A stretch of 64,000 nucleotides of DNA from Photobacterium aquae (GTDB lineage: Bacteria > Pseudomonadota > Gammaproteobacteria > Enterobacterales > Vibrionaceae), in NCBI RefSeq assembly GCF_001029445.1, contig NZ_LDOT01000021.1:1-64000 (forward strand), given 5' to 3'. How positions within the stretch are numbered: position 1 is the first letter of the stretch; each line of letters begins with the position of its first letter. The position numbers and the translations under genes are program-made. Shown one piece after another: positions 32,380 to 42,096 of the stretch. Under the pieces are notes generated by a model, which saw nothing but the letters and a program-made list of their open reading frames with translations, had not been told where the DNA came from and ran no database searches.

Positions 32380-35300
32380 ATGAACTCTCCAATCAAGAGC
32401 ACTCAGTTAACCCGTCTTGGGTATGAATATCAGGACCTAGTATGTATAAGGCTATTGGTTAATTGGTATCACGATAGGGACAAATATCAGTGGGTAAAAG
32501 TAGAAAGTAGCTCATTACCTGACGCAAAGGTATCCAGTTTAGATGATGTTATTGCCCTTCGAGCAGACGGAAAATACGAACTAACCCAAGTTAAGTTTAC
32601 AATTGATGCGAACAGAGAAGATCTTACCCTTAGTTTTGATTGGCTAACGTATCGTAAAGGGAATGGCACTTCTCTAATTCAAAAGTGGTCGAAAGACTTA
32701 ACTGAAGCGATTAAGAAGAGTCAACTAGGAAAAGCCGAACTAATAACAAACAGAAAGCCGGACACTGAAGTTTCTGCATGCTTGAAAAATGGAATGATCG
32801 ATCTTCACAGTATTCCGAATGAGCACCTTAAGACTATTGAATCCCAGCTAGGTGGAAAGGCCGAGGCTGAGGAGTTCTTCAACAATTTCAAATTTATACA
32901 TAGTCAACCAACGATTGATAATCTGGAGAATCAGCTTCATGACTCTTTAGTTCCAGACCACGCTAACGAAGAAGGTTGGCACAGATTTTTATCCAAAGTA
33001 AAGAGATGGGCTACTAGAAAAGGAGAGCCTTCGGCCGATGGATGCATTAGGTTTGAGGACCTACACAGCTTATTGAGCCTAGGAGTCAGCCGTGATCTCT
33101 CCCAGTACTTTGATATACCTGAAAAATACCTCCCCCCAACAATGAATTTTCATAGCGATGTTACTAATAAGCTAGAGACAGGGGGAGCTTGGGTTGTATC
33201 GGGCGCTCCTGGTATGGGAAAAAGTACCTACCTCTCCTACTTGTATGAAAATCTACGGACTAAGAATGTAGCTGTAGCGCGACATCATTATTCACTGGGC
33301 CTTCAAAGTCTGGACGATCGGATTTCTTTTTCTACCGCCGCATCATCAATTATTAAGCAAATAAAAAACTCCCCTATGACTTCGTGGGTTGGGTTGGATG
33401 AATCACCAGAGAATATAGATAAGTGGCTAGTTCGAGTAGGCGAGGAGGCAAACAAAAGAGGGGAAACCTTTATACTAATTGTGGATGGATTGGACCATGT
33501 ATGGAGAGAGAGGTCTGATATATCTCAATTAGAACATTTAATAAATAGAGTTCTACCAGCTCCAGAAGGCGTAACAATTGTCTTTGGAACCCAGCCGGTC
33601 AGTAGCTCTAAGTTGCCTAACAGGTTGCTAAGTAATTGCCCCGTCGAAGGTGATAGGTGGTTAGATATCCCTTATATGGATTTGTCTGCAATTGGATCAT
33701 GGCTTGAAGGCTTGCGTGATTCCGGCGTCGCCAATATTGGAGGAAGCACATCTTTAAGCTCTATTCCTGAAATAGCTCTAGCATTACAAAAAGTTTCAAG
33801 CGGATACCCTTTGCATGTAATTTATTCGTTGCGCACATTGTTAGCTAAAGAAAAGAATGTGTCCGTTTATGATATCGAGAAGCTGGATAAGTGTCCGGAT
33901 GGTGATATTAATACATACTACTGGAATATTTGGGCAAACCTCTCGGAATTAGCTAAGGAAATTCTATACTTAATGGCTATGACGGAATTCCCATGGCCAG
34001 ATAAAAATAGCTTCGCAAAATGCTTTGAAGGGACACAAACATTTTTAGGAGCGTATAAAGAGATTGAGCATTTAGTAGAACACCGCCGGAGTGGTGTGTT
34101 TCCATTTCACGGGAGCCTATTAGTAAATATCCAAAAGCGGGAAGAATTTGAAGGCGCTAAAAGAAGGTTATATCCGGTTGTAAGTAAATGGCTTAGCAAC
34201 GATGCGCCATCGTTTTGGAGGTGGGCATGGGATTGGATTGTACAATCGGAAATGAAAAACACTGATCCGTTGCTTCAAGGTGTTACTAAAGAGTGGGTTA
34301 TAAATTCGTTATGCGATGGATATCCTTTGGGCCATATTGAACATATTATCTCTAGTGCTGAAAAAGTGGCTTTTTCTAATAAAAATTATACTCGTCTAGT
34401 TGATTTACGTCTTATAAAAACTAGGTTTATCAATGGTCCTGAACATCAGATTCAGAGTTTTTCAGAATTTTCTCGCTCGGCTATGAAGTATTCTGATGAT
34501 GAATACGGGTTACTTTGGAAATCGGACAATATAAGAACATTGGATATAGAGGATATCGTCGCTGTTGCATCACTATGTAGGAGAAAATATCCAGAAGTTG
34601 TAGAGAACTGCTATCAAGAGCTATACAAAAGGGCAGTATTTTACGCGAATATATATGAAGGAACTGAAAATAAATTTAGCTTAACAGTTGATTCGCTAAT
34701 TCAAGTTTTGTGTGATTGTGATGAACCAGATGTAGGTAGAATTATTGACCTAATTGACAGGATTACTCCTAAAGATGGTTTGTATGAAAAACTATTTTCA
34801 TCCTTATTAAGAAGTGATAATCCAGAATATATTCTTGATATTGACTACTTTAACCTTCCTGAAGAAAGTAAACCGAAATTTTTAGAATGTTCTATAACCG
34901 CCTCTTGTATTTCAGGTATTGACCTATCTAGCAGAGATTATCGAGATGAAGTATTAGCTTCTTCGTTTGGTGTGTCTTATTATTTTTTGAAAAATCAGTT
35001 GCTAGTACATGAGAATTTTGTTGGTCCGATCTATTTTAGACATAAAGGAGTGTCAGAGAGTGAGTTGCTTGATTTCTTCTTTCATACATTGAATGATCAT
35101 TTGGCTTTTGATGTATTAACTTTAGATAAAGAAATTTTAAAACTCCAAGTTGATGATAATTATGACTTTTCGATTTGGTTTGGCTTTTATATTGCAGCTG
35201 TGAATACAGCGAAGTTAATTCGCAACGGTGAAAAGTTAAACCCTTTAGATATCTACAAGTATATAGAAAGTTCAGGTTGCAAAAAACATATTGGGTACGA

Positions 35301-38118
35301 TTATGAACTTCATTCTAAAACATTATCTGTAATACATGCCATTCCTAATGCATGCATCAAAATTTCTTTATTGCTGAAAGAAAAAAATCTTTTTGAAAAT
35401 CTTGATAAGAAATATCTTGATGAGGTTCAAGACTATTCGTGGTGGAGTCCAGTCGTTTTCTTTAAAAAATCAGTAAAACAGTCTTTCGTTCCTGTCGAAC
35501 ATGATAGCGCCAATAATTACTGGTGTGATTCTTTAAATGACCTTAACAATAGGGAAGGTAATACAGCTGAACTAGGTGATGAGTGTATTGATATTGTATC
35601 GATTTCATCTTCACTTGGTTTAAAGGATGCCGTGAAAACTGGTTTAGAGCAGGCTTGTAAGTACATGCTTGGCTACGGGTATAGAAAAGATATTACATTT
35701 CATGAAGTGTTTGAATCAATTCAGGCATGTTCTGACGCTAATGTTGGGGATGTTGCTGATTATTTGAAGAGGGTTTCATGTTTTACAGTAGACATGTTCT
35801 CATTCACGGAGAGGGAAATAAGGCATATACCATTCTGGTATATGCAACTGTTGAGCAAGCATTTGCCTAGCAGAATATACGATGAGTTTTCCTTTCACCT
35901 TGATGAGCAGAATTGGTATGTACTTGAAGATATTTTAATTGCTTATATAAAAAACGGTGACATCAATTTGCCTGGTGTACTAGATTTGATTGGCTGCTTT
36001 TATTCTTATGGTTTGGTTGAGGCTATTAAAGAACGATCAAATGAAGATTCTTCTCTTGCCCCGGTACTCCAGGAAATTGTTAAATATTATGGTGCAGAGC
36101 CACCTAAGCCAAGTGATAGAGATTCTAGTAGCCATATAGATAAAGAAGAAATAAAAATTCCTTTTGGTTCTTATGTGCCAGAGTATTTAGGTGATTTAAT
36201 AGAGAGAATAAGAAAAGAGTATAGATACTCAGATTCTAGTTATCTTTCACAATGGATAGAACATTGGGTTGATCTTGGAGAAGGCTTGCGAGTCATCGCT
36301 GAATATGAAAACTTCTTCAAGGACGATGAAGACCTCCCTTATTTATATGGGCTTAAGGAAAGTATCGATGCTATTTATCAAGCGAGCAAGAAGCTTCAAG
36401 GTAAAAGGAGGGCGTATGTTTGGGCACTTAGAAGCATTAGAGCTAATAATTATTGGAGTAGATATTCTGGCTCAAAATCTGAAGAAATGATTTGCTATTA
36501 TGCCCAAGAGTATAAAGACCGATGGGAGGAACTGTTAGCTGATTCAATTCATGGTGAGCACCTTCAATTGCGCGGCGATGAGTGGTCAATTGTACCAACT
36601 AGTAAGCTAGTAATGTTTTTAATAGCTGTTGGTCAGAATGATTTAGCGGCGGATGTCACTGACGTAATTGTCCGTGGTTTGGAAAGGGATATAGAGCACT
36701 TGCCAATTCGAGAGTCGTATTGGTTGGACGAGATAAAATCTAAAGAAGTATGGGCCTTTAGCTTTCTCTTAAAATTCTATCAATGGCCGGATAAAGCGGT
36801 AAAGAAAAAGACAGCTCTGAAGATAGCTCATATAATTGATAATGATAATAAGGGACTGTACAGAAAAGAGTTTATTGAATGTACTAAGTCACTCCCGAAT
36901 GAAATATCTGTCGTTGAATATTTATCAATACTTCAGCTTGTTGAAAAAAATCCTTTCGATGCAGAAGAACTCATAGAAGCGATCCCATATCATTCCTTGG
37001 CATTGAAATATCTATTTGAAGATTTGGGGTTTAGCTACGATGAGAGAAGTCTAGTTAACTCATATTTGAAGAACTCCACGAATGTTGGAATTAGTGAAAG
37101 GTTAAAAAAATCATTAAATGGATTGCCTGGCTATATTTCATTATCTATTAGTACTTTGGGAAACAATGTTGGAGTTGACCTTCTTGGTCATATGTCCTCA
37201 GAGCTTGAATATGTTAATAGTAGGGAGAATTATTTTTACTTTGATCCATACAGTTTCTCTGGCGGCATGTTTTGGTCGCGAGATCATCTGATGTGTAGTT
37301 TGTCTTCAGCTACAGAGTCGGCGGTGATGTCGGCTTATGTACGAACTATTTTGTATGCAGTTGCTAACTTCTCAATTGATGAAGAGAAAGTATTACACTT
37401 AGTTAAGCAGACCCTTCCTTTAACTGATTTGCTTCATGGTGTACAACCCGTATCAAGACCAACTTTGTGGCCAGTTAAGTCGGAGATTCTGCAGAACGAA
37501 AGAACTCCGTCTGTGAGAAAACTTCAAACAATTTTAGACAAGCTAGCATGTAGTGATGATGTACTGTTAGGCGGTTCAGGACCTATTGTGCATCAGGTTG
37601 AAGGTATCAATGTAGATCTAGAGGTATTTGCGATTAGCACTGCTGAAGGCTGTGAACTAAATGCTTCAGATAAATTTGCCGCAATCGAAGATAATCAAGA
37701 TCCAATATTTACAGGTGTTTACCCTTTATCAATATGTTTGCATGAAAAAATTGCTAGCAGGTTTGAACTTGATAAAGCCGTAAGAGGACTATATGTACCG
37801 CATTTATCTCTTGGAATGGACACGCCATATATTGAAGCCAATGCTGATGGCATCAGTTTTAAGGAAAGGGGCTTGGAAATAGCGAAATGGAGCTTCTGGT
37901 ATCAAGACTGGTTCCCAGTTCGTTATTATGGCTTGGGTCCTTCTTTAGGTGTAGCGACTATAGCCAGCCCTAATCTAAAGTTAATTCTTGAGCGTACGGA
38001 TGAACACTTTTCTCTGGTTGGACGATTTAGCGTGGTTAATAAAAGTGGATTTTCTGCGGATAATGCGAACACAGAGCATTTTTATTTTGAGTCCGAGCTA
38101 AAACTTGGTCAATTATAA
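32380..38118 (+). CDS. Avs-like STAND NTPase with N-terminal nuclease-like domain
   Basis: A 1912-residue protein and the likely whole of a one-gene defence system. Residues about 10-180 fit a Cap4/DUF4297-type PD-(D/E)xK nuclease: GYEYQD at 14-19, an acidic pair in SSLDDVIAL (Asp55-56), and ELTQVKF with Gln70-x-Lys72. A STAND-type NTPase follows: Walker A GAPGMGKST at 275-283, Walker B plus GLDH in LIVDGLDHVW (366-375), and a sensor-like VFGTQP about 400-406. Residues about 450-1900 are a long helix-rich region without signature, as expected for the sensor part of Avs proteins. In known Avs systems a phage terminase or portal protein binds that region and the nuclease then degrades DNA. The gene is far AT-richer than its neighbours. 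Avs subtype unassigned. Confidence 0.85.
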   Translation: MNSPIKSTQLTRLGYEYQDLVCIRLLVNWYHDRDKYQWVKVESSSLPDAKVSSLDDVIALRADGKYELTQVKFTIDANREDLTLSFDWLTYRKGNGTSLIQKWSKDLTEAIKKSQLGKAELITNRKPDTEVSACLKNGMIDLHSIPNEHLKTIESQLGGKAEAEEFFNNFKFIHSQPTIDNLENQLHDSLVPDHANEEGWHRFLSKVKRWATRKGEPSADGCIRFEDLHSLLSLGVSRDLSQYFDIPEKYLPPTMNFHSDVTNKLETGGAWVVSGAPGMGKSTYLSYLYENLRTKNVAVARHHYSLGLQSLDDRISFSTAASSIIKQIKNSPMTSWVGLDESPENIDKWLVRVGEEANKRGETFILIVDGLDHVWRERSDISQLEHLINRVLPAPEGVTIVFGTQPVSSSKLPNRLLSNCPVEGDRWLDIPYMDLSAIGSWLEGLRDSGVANIGGSTSLSSIPEIALALQKVSSGYPLHVIYSLRTLLAKEKNVSVYDIEKLDKCPDGDINTYYWNIWANLSELAKEILYLMAMTEFPWPDKNSFAKCFEGTQTFLGAYKEIEHLVEHRRSGVFPFHGSLLVNIQKREEFEGAKRRLYPVVSKWLSNDAPSFWRWAWDWIVQSEMKNTDPLLQGVTKEWVINSLCDGYPLGHIEHIISSAEKVAFSNKNYTRLVDLRLIKTRFINGPEHQIQSFSEFSRSAMKYSDDEYGLLWKSDNIRTLDIEDIVAVASLCRRKYPEVVENCYQELYKRAVFYANIYEGTENKFSLTVDSLIQVLCDCDEPDVGRIIDLIDRITPKDGLYEKLFSSLLRSDNPEYILDIDYFNLPEESKPKFLECSITASCISGIDLSSRDYRDEVLASSFGVSYYFLKNQLLVHENFVGPIYFRHKGVSESELLDFFFHTLNDHLAFDVLTLDKEILKLQVDDNYDFSIWFGFYIAAVNTAKLIRNGEKLNPLDIYKYIESSGCKKHIGYDYELHSKTLSVIHAIPNACIKISLLLKEKNLFENLDKKYLDEVQDYSWWSPVVFFKKSVKQSFVPVEHDSANNYWCDSLNDLNNREGNTAELGDECIDIVSISSSLGLKDAVKTGLEQACKYMLGYGYRKDITFHEVFESIQACSDANVGDVADYLKRVSCFTVDMFSFTEREIRHIPFWYMQLLSKHLPSRIYDEFSFHLDEQNWYVLEDILIAYIKNGDINLPGVLDLIGCFYSYGLVEAIKERSNEDSSLAPVLQEIVKYYGAEPPKPSDRDSSSHIDKEEIKIPFGSYVPEYLGDLIERIRKEYRYSDSSYLSQWIEHWVDLGEGLRVIAEYENFFKDDEDLPYLYGLKESIDAIYQASKKLQGKRRAYVWALRSIRANNYWSRYSGSKSEEMICYYAQEYKDRWEELLADSIHGEHLQLRGDEWSIVPTSKLVMFLIAVGQNDLAADVTDVIVRGLERDIEHLPIRESYWLDEIKSKEVWAFSFLLKFYQWPDKAVKKKTALKIAHIIDNDNKGLYRKEFIECTKSLPNEISVVEYLSILQLVEKNPFDAEELIEAIPYHSLALKYLFEDLGFSYDERSLVNSYLKNSTNVGISERLKKSLNGLPGYISLSISTLGNNVGVDLLGHMSSELEYVNSRENYFYFDPYSFSGGMFWSRDHLMCSLSSATESAVMSAYVRTILYAVANFSIDEEKVLHLVKQTLPLTDLLHGVQPVSRPTLWPVKSEILQNERTPSVRKLQTILDKLACSDDVLLGGSGPIVHQVEGINVDLEVFAISTAEGCELNASDKFAAIEDNQDPIFTGVYPLSICLHEKIASRFELDKAVRGLYVPHLSLGMDTPYIEANADGISFKERGLEIAKWSFWYQDWFPVRYYGLGPSLGVATIASPNLKLILERTDEHFSLVGRFSVVNKSGFSADNANTEHFYFESELKLGQL

Positions 38119-38519
38119 GTATTTGATACTAATAATGTTTCACCAGCAGTATCTGAACATATGAAAACTTACATTGCAGGTAATCGGCTACCCAGAGGGA
38201 AAATGTTTCGAAATATTCACATTAAGTAGTAGGTAGTTGAATTAAGTATATTAGGTGGCTGAATTTGCTAATACCTACGCTAATCCGTAAAAAGCTAACT
38301 TAGCAAAATTACTGACTCATTTATGTCCACTTTCATCCCTAAAGCCGACATTCAAAAGTCGGCTTATTTCTATCATTGCTATTCGCCTGATATGACCATC
38401 ACCATCAACCCTTTCTAGCTTCCCCCTTGGAAAGGGGCTTATTTCTCTGTTCCCTATTCTTTGCGTTGTGGCTAACCCGTATGAATGCGCTGTGCTGTAG
38501 GTGTTTAGGGCTGCGACAG
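38119..38519. other. Intergenic region after the STAND gene
   Basis: 401 bases. An imperfect direct repeat (TTAAGTA...AGGTAGTTGAA at 38222-38241 and TTAAGTA...AGGTGGCTGAA at 38242-38263) lies in AT-rich sequence, followed by a terminator-like hairpin at 38343-38364 and then a return to the composition of the flanking genome. No gene is visible. Confidence 0.5.
38343..38369 (+). terminator. Rho-independent terminator-like hairpin
   Basis: AGCCGAC (38343-38349) pairs with GTCGGCT (38358-38364), followed by TATTTC, 225 nt past the stop of the STAND gene. Confidence 0.65.
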
Positions 38520-39443
38520 TTAACGCGGGCACAGGCGGCTGGTGTCTGCCGATGTCGGGCGGAACAAGCGGCGAAATGTACTGGGGGTCATCCCTTTGCT
38601 TTGCCTGAACTGGCGGTTGAAGTTGGAGAGGTTGCTAAAGCCGGACTGTTCGGCGATAAGCGCAATGGGCAGTTCAGTGTTGATGATTCGCTCGCAGGCC
38701 TTGCCGATGCGGTAGCGTTTGAGGTGGTCGGCAAAACTTTCGTTGAAGTGGCGTTCGAACAGGCGGTAGACCGAGCTTTCGCTCATGTGGAGTATGTCGC
38801 ATAGCTCTGCAATACGAATTGGCCGCTGGTAATGGTGCTCGATGTAGTTTTGCAGCCGATGCAGGCGTTGAAGCTGCCCGCTGGAGTCATCGGGAAGGCG
38901 GAAAGCATAGGTGGTAGAGGCCAGTGTTTCGGCATGGCGGTCTTCGGCCAGCAAAAGCAGAATATCGATGATGGCACCGAATTGGCGGGCGGGGGAGAGC
39001 TCGCGGGTCTGGCGCAGTTTCTCGACGACCTTTTCCGCGCAGGCTTGGCTGAAGCGCAGTCCGCTGGAGGATTGTTTTAGCATCGGCTCGAGGATTGCCA
39101 AGGCGGGCTCTGCCTTGATCATCGTTTCGATCCAACGGGGATCAAACCACAAGATATGGTTGCCGACGTCGCAGTGACGATCGGGCAGGGAGTGGCCGGA
39201 TACCATGTGGGGCAGGCCGGGGCCATAGAGTACCAAGGTGTTGTGGGTCTGCTCGTAGCACCGATCGCCGCTGATCGCGGTGCTGCGGGTGACGTGCTGC
39301 GGATCGTGGCACAGTACCAGTTCAAATTCGTGGTGATAGTGCCACCCGCAACCGAATAAATGATCCTTGCCAAGGCAGCTGTAATGTTCGATCCGCCAAG
39401 TGAAGTTATTATCTTGCCCTATTTTTTCGATATAGGGTTTCAT
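38520..39443 (-). CDS. AraC family transcriptional regulator
   Basis: A 307-residue regulator: an N-terminal cupin sensor (GCGWHYHHEFELVLC, TLVLYGPGLPHMVSGHSLP) and a C-terminal pair of helix-turn-helices (about 190-295: RIAELCDILHMSESSVYRLFERHFNESFADHLKRYRIGKAC in pieces, then IALIAEQSGFSNLSNFNRQFRQSKGMTPSTFRRLF). The start is ATG 39443. It is divergent from a sugar-efflux-type transporter, and a sugar-isomerase-like gene follows that, so it is probably a sugar-responsive activator of these two. No inverted or direct operator repeat in the 166-bp gap is convincing. Confidence 0.92.
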   Translation of the reverse strand: MKPYIEKIGQDNNFTWRIEHYSCLGKDHLFGCGWHYHHEFELVLCHDPQHVTRSTAISGDRCYEQTHNTLVLYGPGLPHMVSGHSLPDRHCDVGNHILWFDPRWIETMIKAEPALAILEPMLKQSSSGLRFSQACAEKVVEKLRQTRELSPARQFGAIIDILLLLAEDRHAETLASTTYAFRLPDDSSGQLQRLHRLQNYIEHHYQRPIRIAELCDILHMSESSVYRLFERHFNESFADHLKRYRIGKACERIINTELPIALIAEQSGFSNLSNFNRQFRQSKGMTPSTFRRLFRPTSADTSRLCPR

Positions 39444-39609
39444 GGTTTGTGCCCGTCCTTGTTGGCGTGTCGCTGGCTATAGTAAACGGCGGTCAGCAAC
39501 GGATTTCATGATGACGGAATAGTATTATTCATCGGCAGAACAATACAACATATCCATGTTGGCGGCGGTAGACTTTCGTGAAACCAGTCGCAACATGAGT
39601 GAGTGTGCT

Positions 39610-40821
39610 ATGCCGTTGAATCGACCTATCTTCTTTTTTATTGCCGGGATTTTCTTTTCTGGTTTGGGCGGGGCTTTTCTGTTCCCGCTGACAACCCTGT
39701 ACTTGGTTGAGGCACTCGGTGCCACGCCTTTTAGACTCAGCCTGTACCTCGTTTGTAGCGTGCTCAGCGCGATTGTGGTGTCGCAGTGGCTGGCCCGGTA
39801 TTCGGATCAGGGGATGAGTCGCAAACGGCTGATCACCATTGCGGCGCTGTGCTATGTTGCCACGGCGCTGATTTTTGCCTTTAACCGCGAATACTGGGTG
39901 GCGCTGGCTGTTGTGGTTTCGGTGACCAGCGTCAGCAGCGTTGCGTTCCCACAGGTGTTTGCGCTGGGAAGAGAGTATGCCGATCAGCATTTGGCAGGGA
40001 AGGGAACGCTGTTCCTCAACACAATGCGTGCCACTATCGCCCTGGCCTGGGTGTGTGGCCCGCCGTTGGCGTTCCTGTCCCAGTCTACTTACGGGTTCAC
40101 CATGACCTTTCTGGTCACTGCGGTGTGCGGTACCGTAAGTATGCTGATTTTCTTAAATCTGCCTGATATGAAGGACGAATGCGCGGCTGAAGGAGCACAT
40201 GCAGATACAGAGTCAATAGAGGCGAGCGTCCCGTGGTATCGTCAGTCCAAGGTGATGGTTTTTATGGCGGCGGTAGTGTTGATGTTCTTTGCCAGCAACC
40301 TCTATATTCTCAGCATGCCACTTTACCTGACCAAGGAGCTGGGCCGTGACAGCGGCTTGGCTGGCCAGATGATGGGGTTGGCTGCCTTGATTGAGATCCC
40401 GATTATGCTCGGGGTAGGCATTGTAGTTGCGCGTTTGGGGGCTCACCGTTTGCTCAATATCGGGGTGATGTTCGGTTGTCTGTTCTATATCGGAATGACA
40501 CAGGTCACCAGTGAAGGGGCACTCCTAGCCCTGCAAGTATTCAACGGCCTATTCATCGGCACGACGGCCACGCTGGGCATGGTGGTGATGCAAGACATGA
40601 TGCGTGATCAGGTGGGTACGGCCACGACGTTATTTTCCAACGGGCTGCAAATCAGCATGTTGCTGGCAAGTGTGACTATTGGTGTGCTGGCTGGATATTT
40701 TAGCTACTACAGTGCATTCTGGGTGAGTTTGTCGGCGGCGGGATGCGCTTTGTTGCTTCGGTTGATGCAAGATCAGTTATATACAATGCGGCGCAAAGTG
40801 ACTGTCTCGGTACAGCCGTAA
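39610..40821 (+). CDS. MFS sugar efflux transporter (SetA/SetB-like)
   Basis: A 403-residue major facilitator with twelve membrane segments. The pattern GATPFRLSLYLVCSVLSAIVVSQWLARYSDQG, FAFNREYWVALAVVV, FPQVFALGREYAD and ALAWVCGPPLAF matches the Set (sugar efflux transporter) family, which exports sugars, sugar phosphates or their analogues. I chose ATG 39610 (MPLNRPIFF), just before the first helix; ATG 39595 or 39556 are possible and none has a good ribosome binding site. It is divergent from the AraC regulator and upstream of a sugar-isomerase-like gene with a 176-nt gap. Confidence 0.87.
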   Translation: MPLNRPIFFFIAGIFFSGLGGAFLFPLTTLYLVEALGATPFRLSLYLVCSVLSAIVVSQWLARYSDQGMSRKRLITIAALCYVATALIFAFNREYWVALAVVVSVTSVSSVAFPQVFALGREYADQHLAGKGTLFLNTMRATIALAWVCGPPLAFLSQSTYGFTMTFLVTAVCGTVSMLIFLNLPDMKDECAAEGAHADTESIEASVPWYRQSKVMVFMAAVVLMFFASNLYILSMPLYLTKELGRDSGLAGQMMGLAALIEIPIMLGVGIVVARLGAHRLLNIGVMFGCLFYIGMTQVTSEGALLALQVFNGLFIGTTATLGMVVMQDMMRDQVGTATTLFSNGLQISMLLASVTIGVLAGYFSYYSAFWVSLSAAGCALLLRLMQDQLYTMRRKVTVSVQP

Positions 40822-40997
40822 TACGGCGTTGAAGCGTTATGTGATTGCTGTGCTTTAGCCTTGTTATATGCCATCCGGTCAAATCTGATTTTCAAAAATG
40901 CAAAAATAAGATGAGGCATGGGTCACTCAAATTCTAGGTAACAGGCGTTAGTCTCTGAGTAATTTGCGTTATTTTGCGTAGAAATTAGGAGGAGACA

Positions 40998-41891
40998 ATG
41001 AGTAATTTAATAGCATGCGCCCCATGTTGCTGGGGGGTAGATAGCTCAGACAATCCCCATAATCCCAATTGGATGAGTGTGGTATCGGAAGCGTGGCTGG
41101 CCGGTTATGTCGGCATCGAGCTGGGGCCCAACGGCTTTTTGCCTCAGGATGCTGATACGGTCAATACCGCACTTTACTTCAAGGGGTTGGAAGTGTGTGC
41201 CGCGACATTGATTGAGCCATTATCCGACCCTGTTTATTACGAGAGTATCCTTAACAAATCCAAGCAGTTGTGTGCCATGCTCGAAAAAATCGGTTGTACC
41301 CAACTGGTTGTGATCGATGTGGTCAATGATGTCCGTAACCAGTCGGCTGGGGTATCTGCCTCGGCCCCTCGGCTGGATGATGCCCACTGGGCACAGATGA
41401 TCAGTACGATCCGTGATATTGCGAGTATTGCCAAGAATTACGGTATCCGAGTTGTGGTCAAACCCCAGACCGCGAGCTATATCGAGTTCCGCGACGAGAT
41501 TGAAAGGGTCTTGGCCGATCTGACCCCGGCCGATGCGGGTTTGTGCCTTGATACCGGCCAGTTGTATTACGCTGGGATGGATCCCGCCGATACCCTGCTT
41601 GATTTTGCCGATCGGCTGGAGTATTTGAATTTCAGCGACCTCAACGAGGGACGATTCAATCAGGCATTGGCCGATCAGATTGGTTTTCGGCAGGCGCGTA
41701 TCAATGGTGTGATGTGCCCGTTGGGTGAGGGGGTCATTGATTACAGGGCGATTGCTGACGTGCTGGCGAAAATAAATTACCGTGGGTGGATTACCATCGA
41801 GCAGGATCGCGATCCAGGCCAGAGCGCGACAGCCTTCATGGATATCAAGAAAAGCCGCCAGTTGCTGATGGATACCGGTATTTTTGTATAG
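40998..41891 (+). CDS. Sugar phosphate isomerase/epimerase-like TIM barrel
   Basis: A 297-residue AP-endonuclease-2-fold TIM barrel of the IolE/hydroxypyruvate-isomerase-like group. Seen features: GYVGIELGPNGFLP at strand two, QLVVIDVVNDVRN, GIRVVVKPQTASYIEF (metal-site region, with Lys where His is common), DAGLCLDTGQLYYAGMDP (metal Asp) and RGWITIEQDRDPG (metal Glu-x-Asp). IolE acts on inosose in inositol catabolism, but no other iol genes are here, so the substrate stays open. A strong AGGAGG site precedes ATG 40998. Its position behind the SetA-like transporter and AraC regulator suggests a small sugar-handling cluster. Confidence 0.83.
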   Translation: MSNLIACAPCCWGVDSSDNPHNPNWMSVVSEAWLAGYVGIELGPNGFLPQDADTVNTALYFKGLEVCAATLIEPLSDPVYYESILNKSKQLCAMLEKIGCTQLVVIDVVNDVRNQSAGVSASAPRLDDAHWAQMISTIRDIASIAKNYGIRVVVKPQTASYIEFRDEIERVLADLTPADAGLCLDTGQLYYAGMDPADTLLDFADRLEYLNFSDLNEGRFNQALADQIGFRQARINGVMCPLGEGVIDYRAIADVLAKINYRGWITIEQDRDPGQSATAFMDIKKSRQLLMDTGIFV

Positions 41892-42096
41892 CCATGTCGG
41901 CGGTGGCGGATTGGCTTGGGCTGGTACGCCATTGCGTCTGGTTTCTGCTGTTCGAAAGCTCTGTACGTCACTGTGTGCCGTTACATTCTGATATGCCTGT
42001 GAGTGCTCAAAATTTAGATATCGAGGCTCAATGTGCTGCTAATTGAATATCCATCCAGTAAAGTGGTCGGAACTATCACAAAATAAGGACGTAAGC

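Noticed and set aside
38222-38263. Imperfect 20-22 bp direct repeat as an att duplication of the defence island
   Set aside because: Both units are on the same side of the island and adjacent; no copy was found on the ppsR side.
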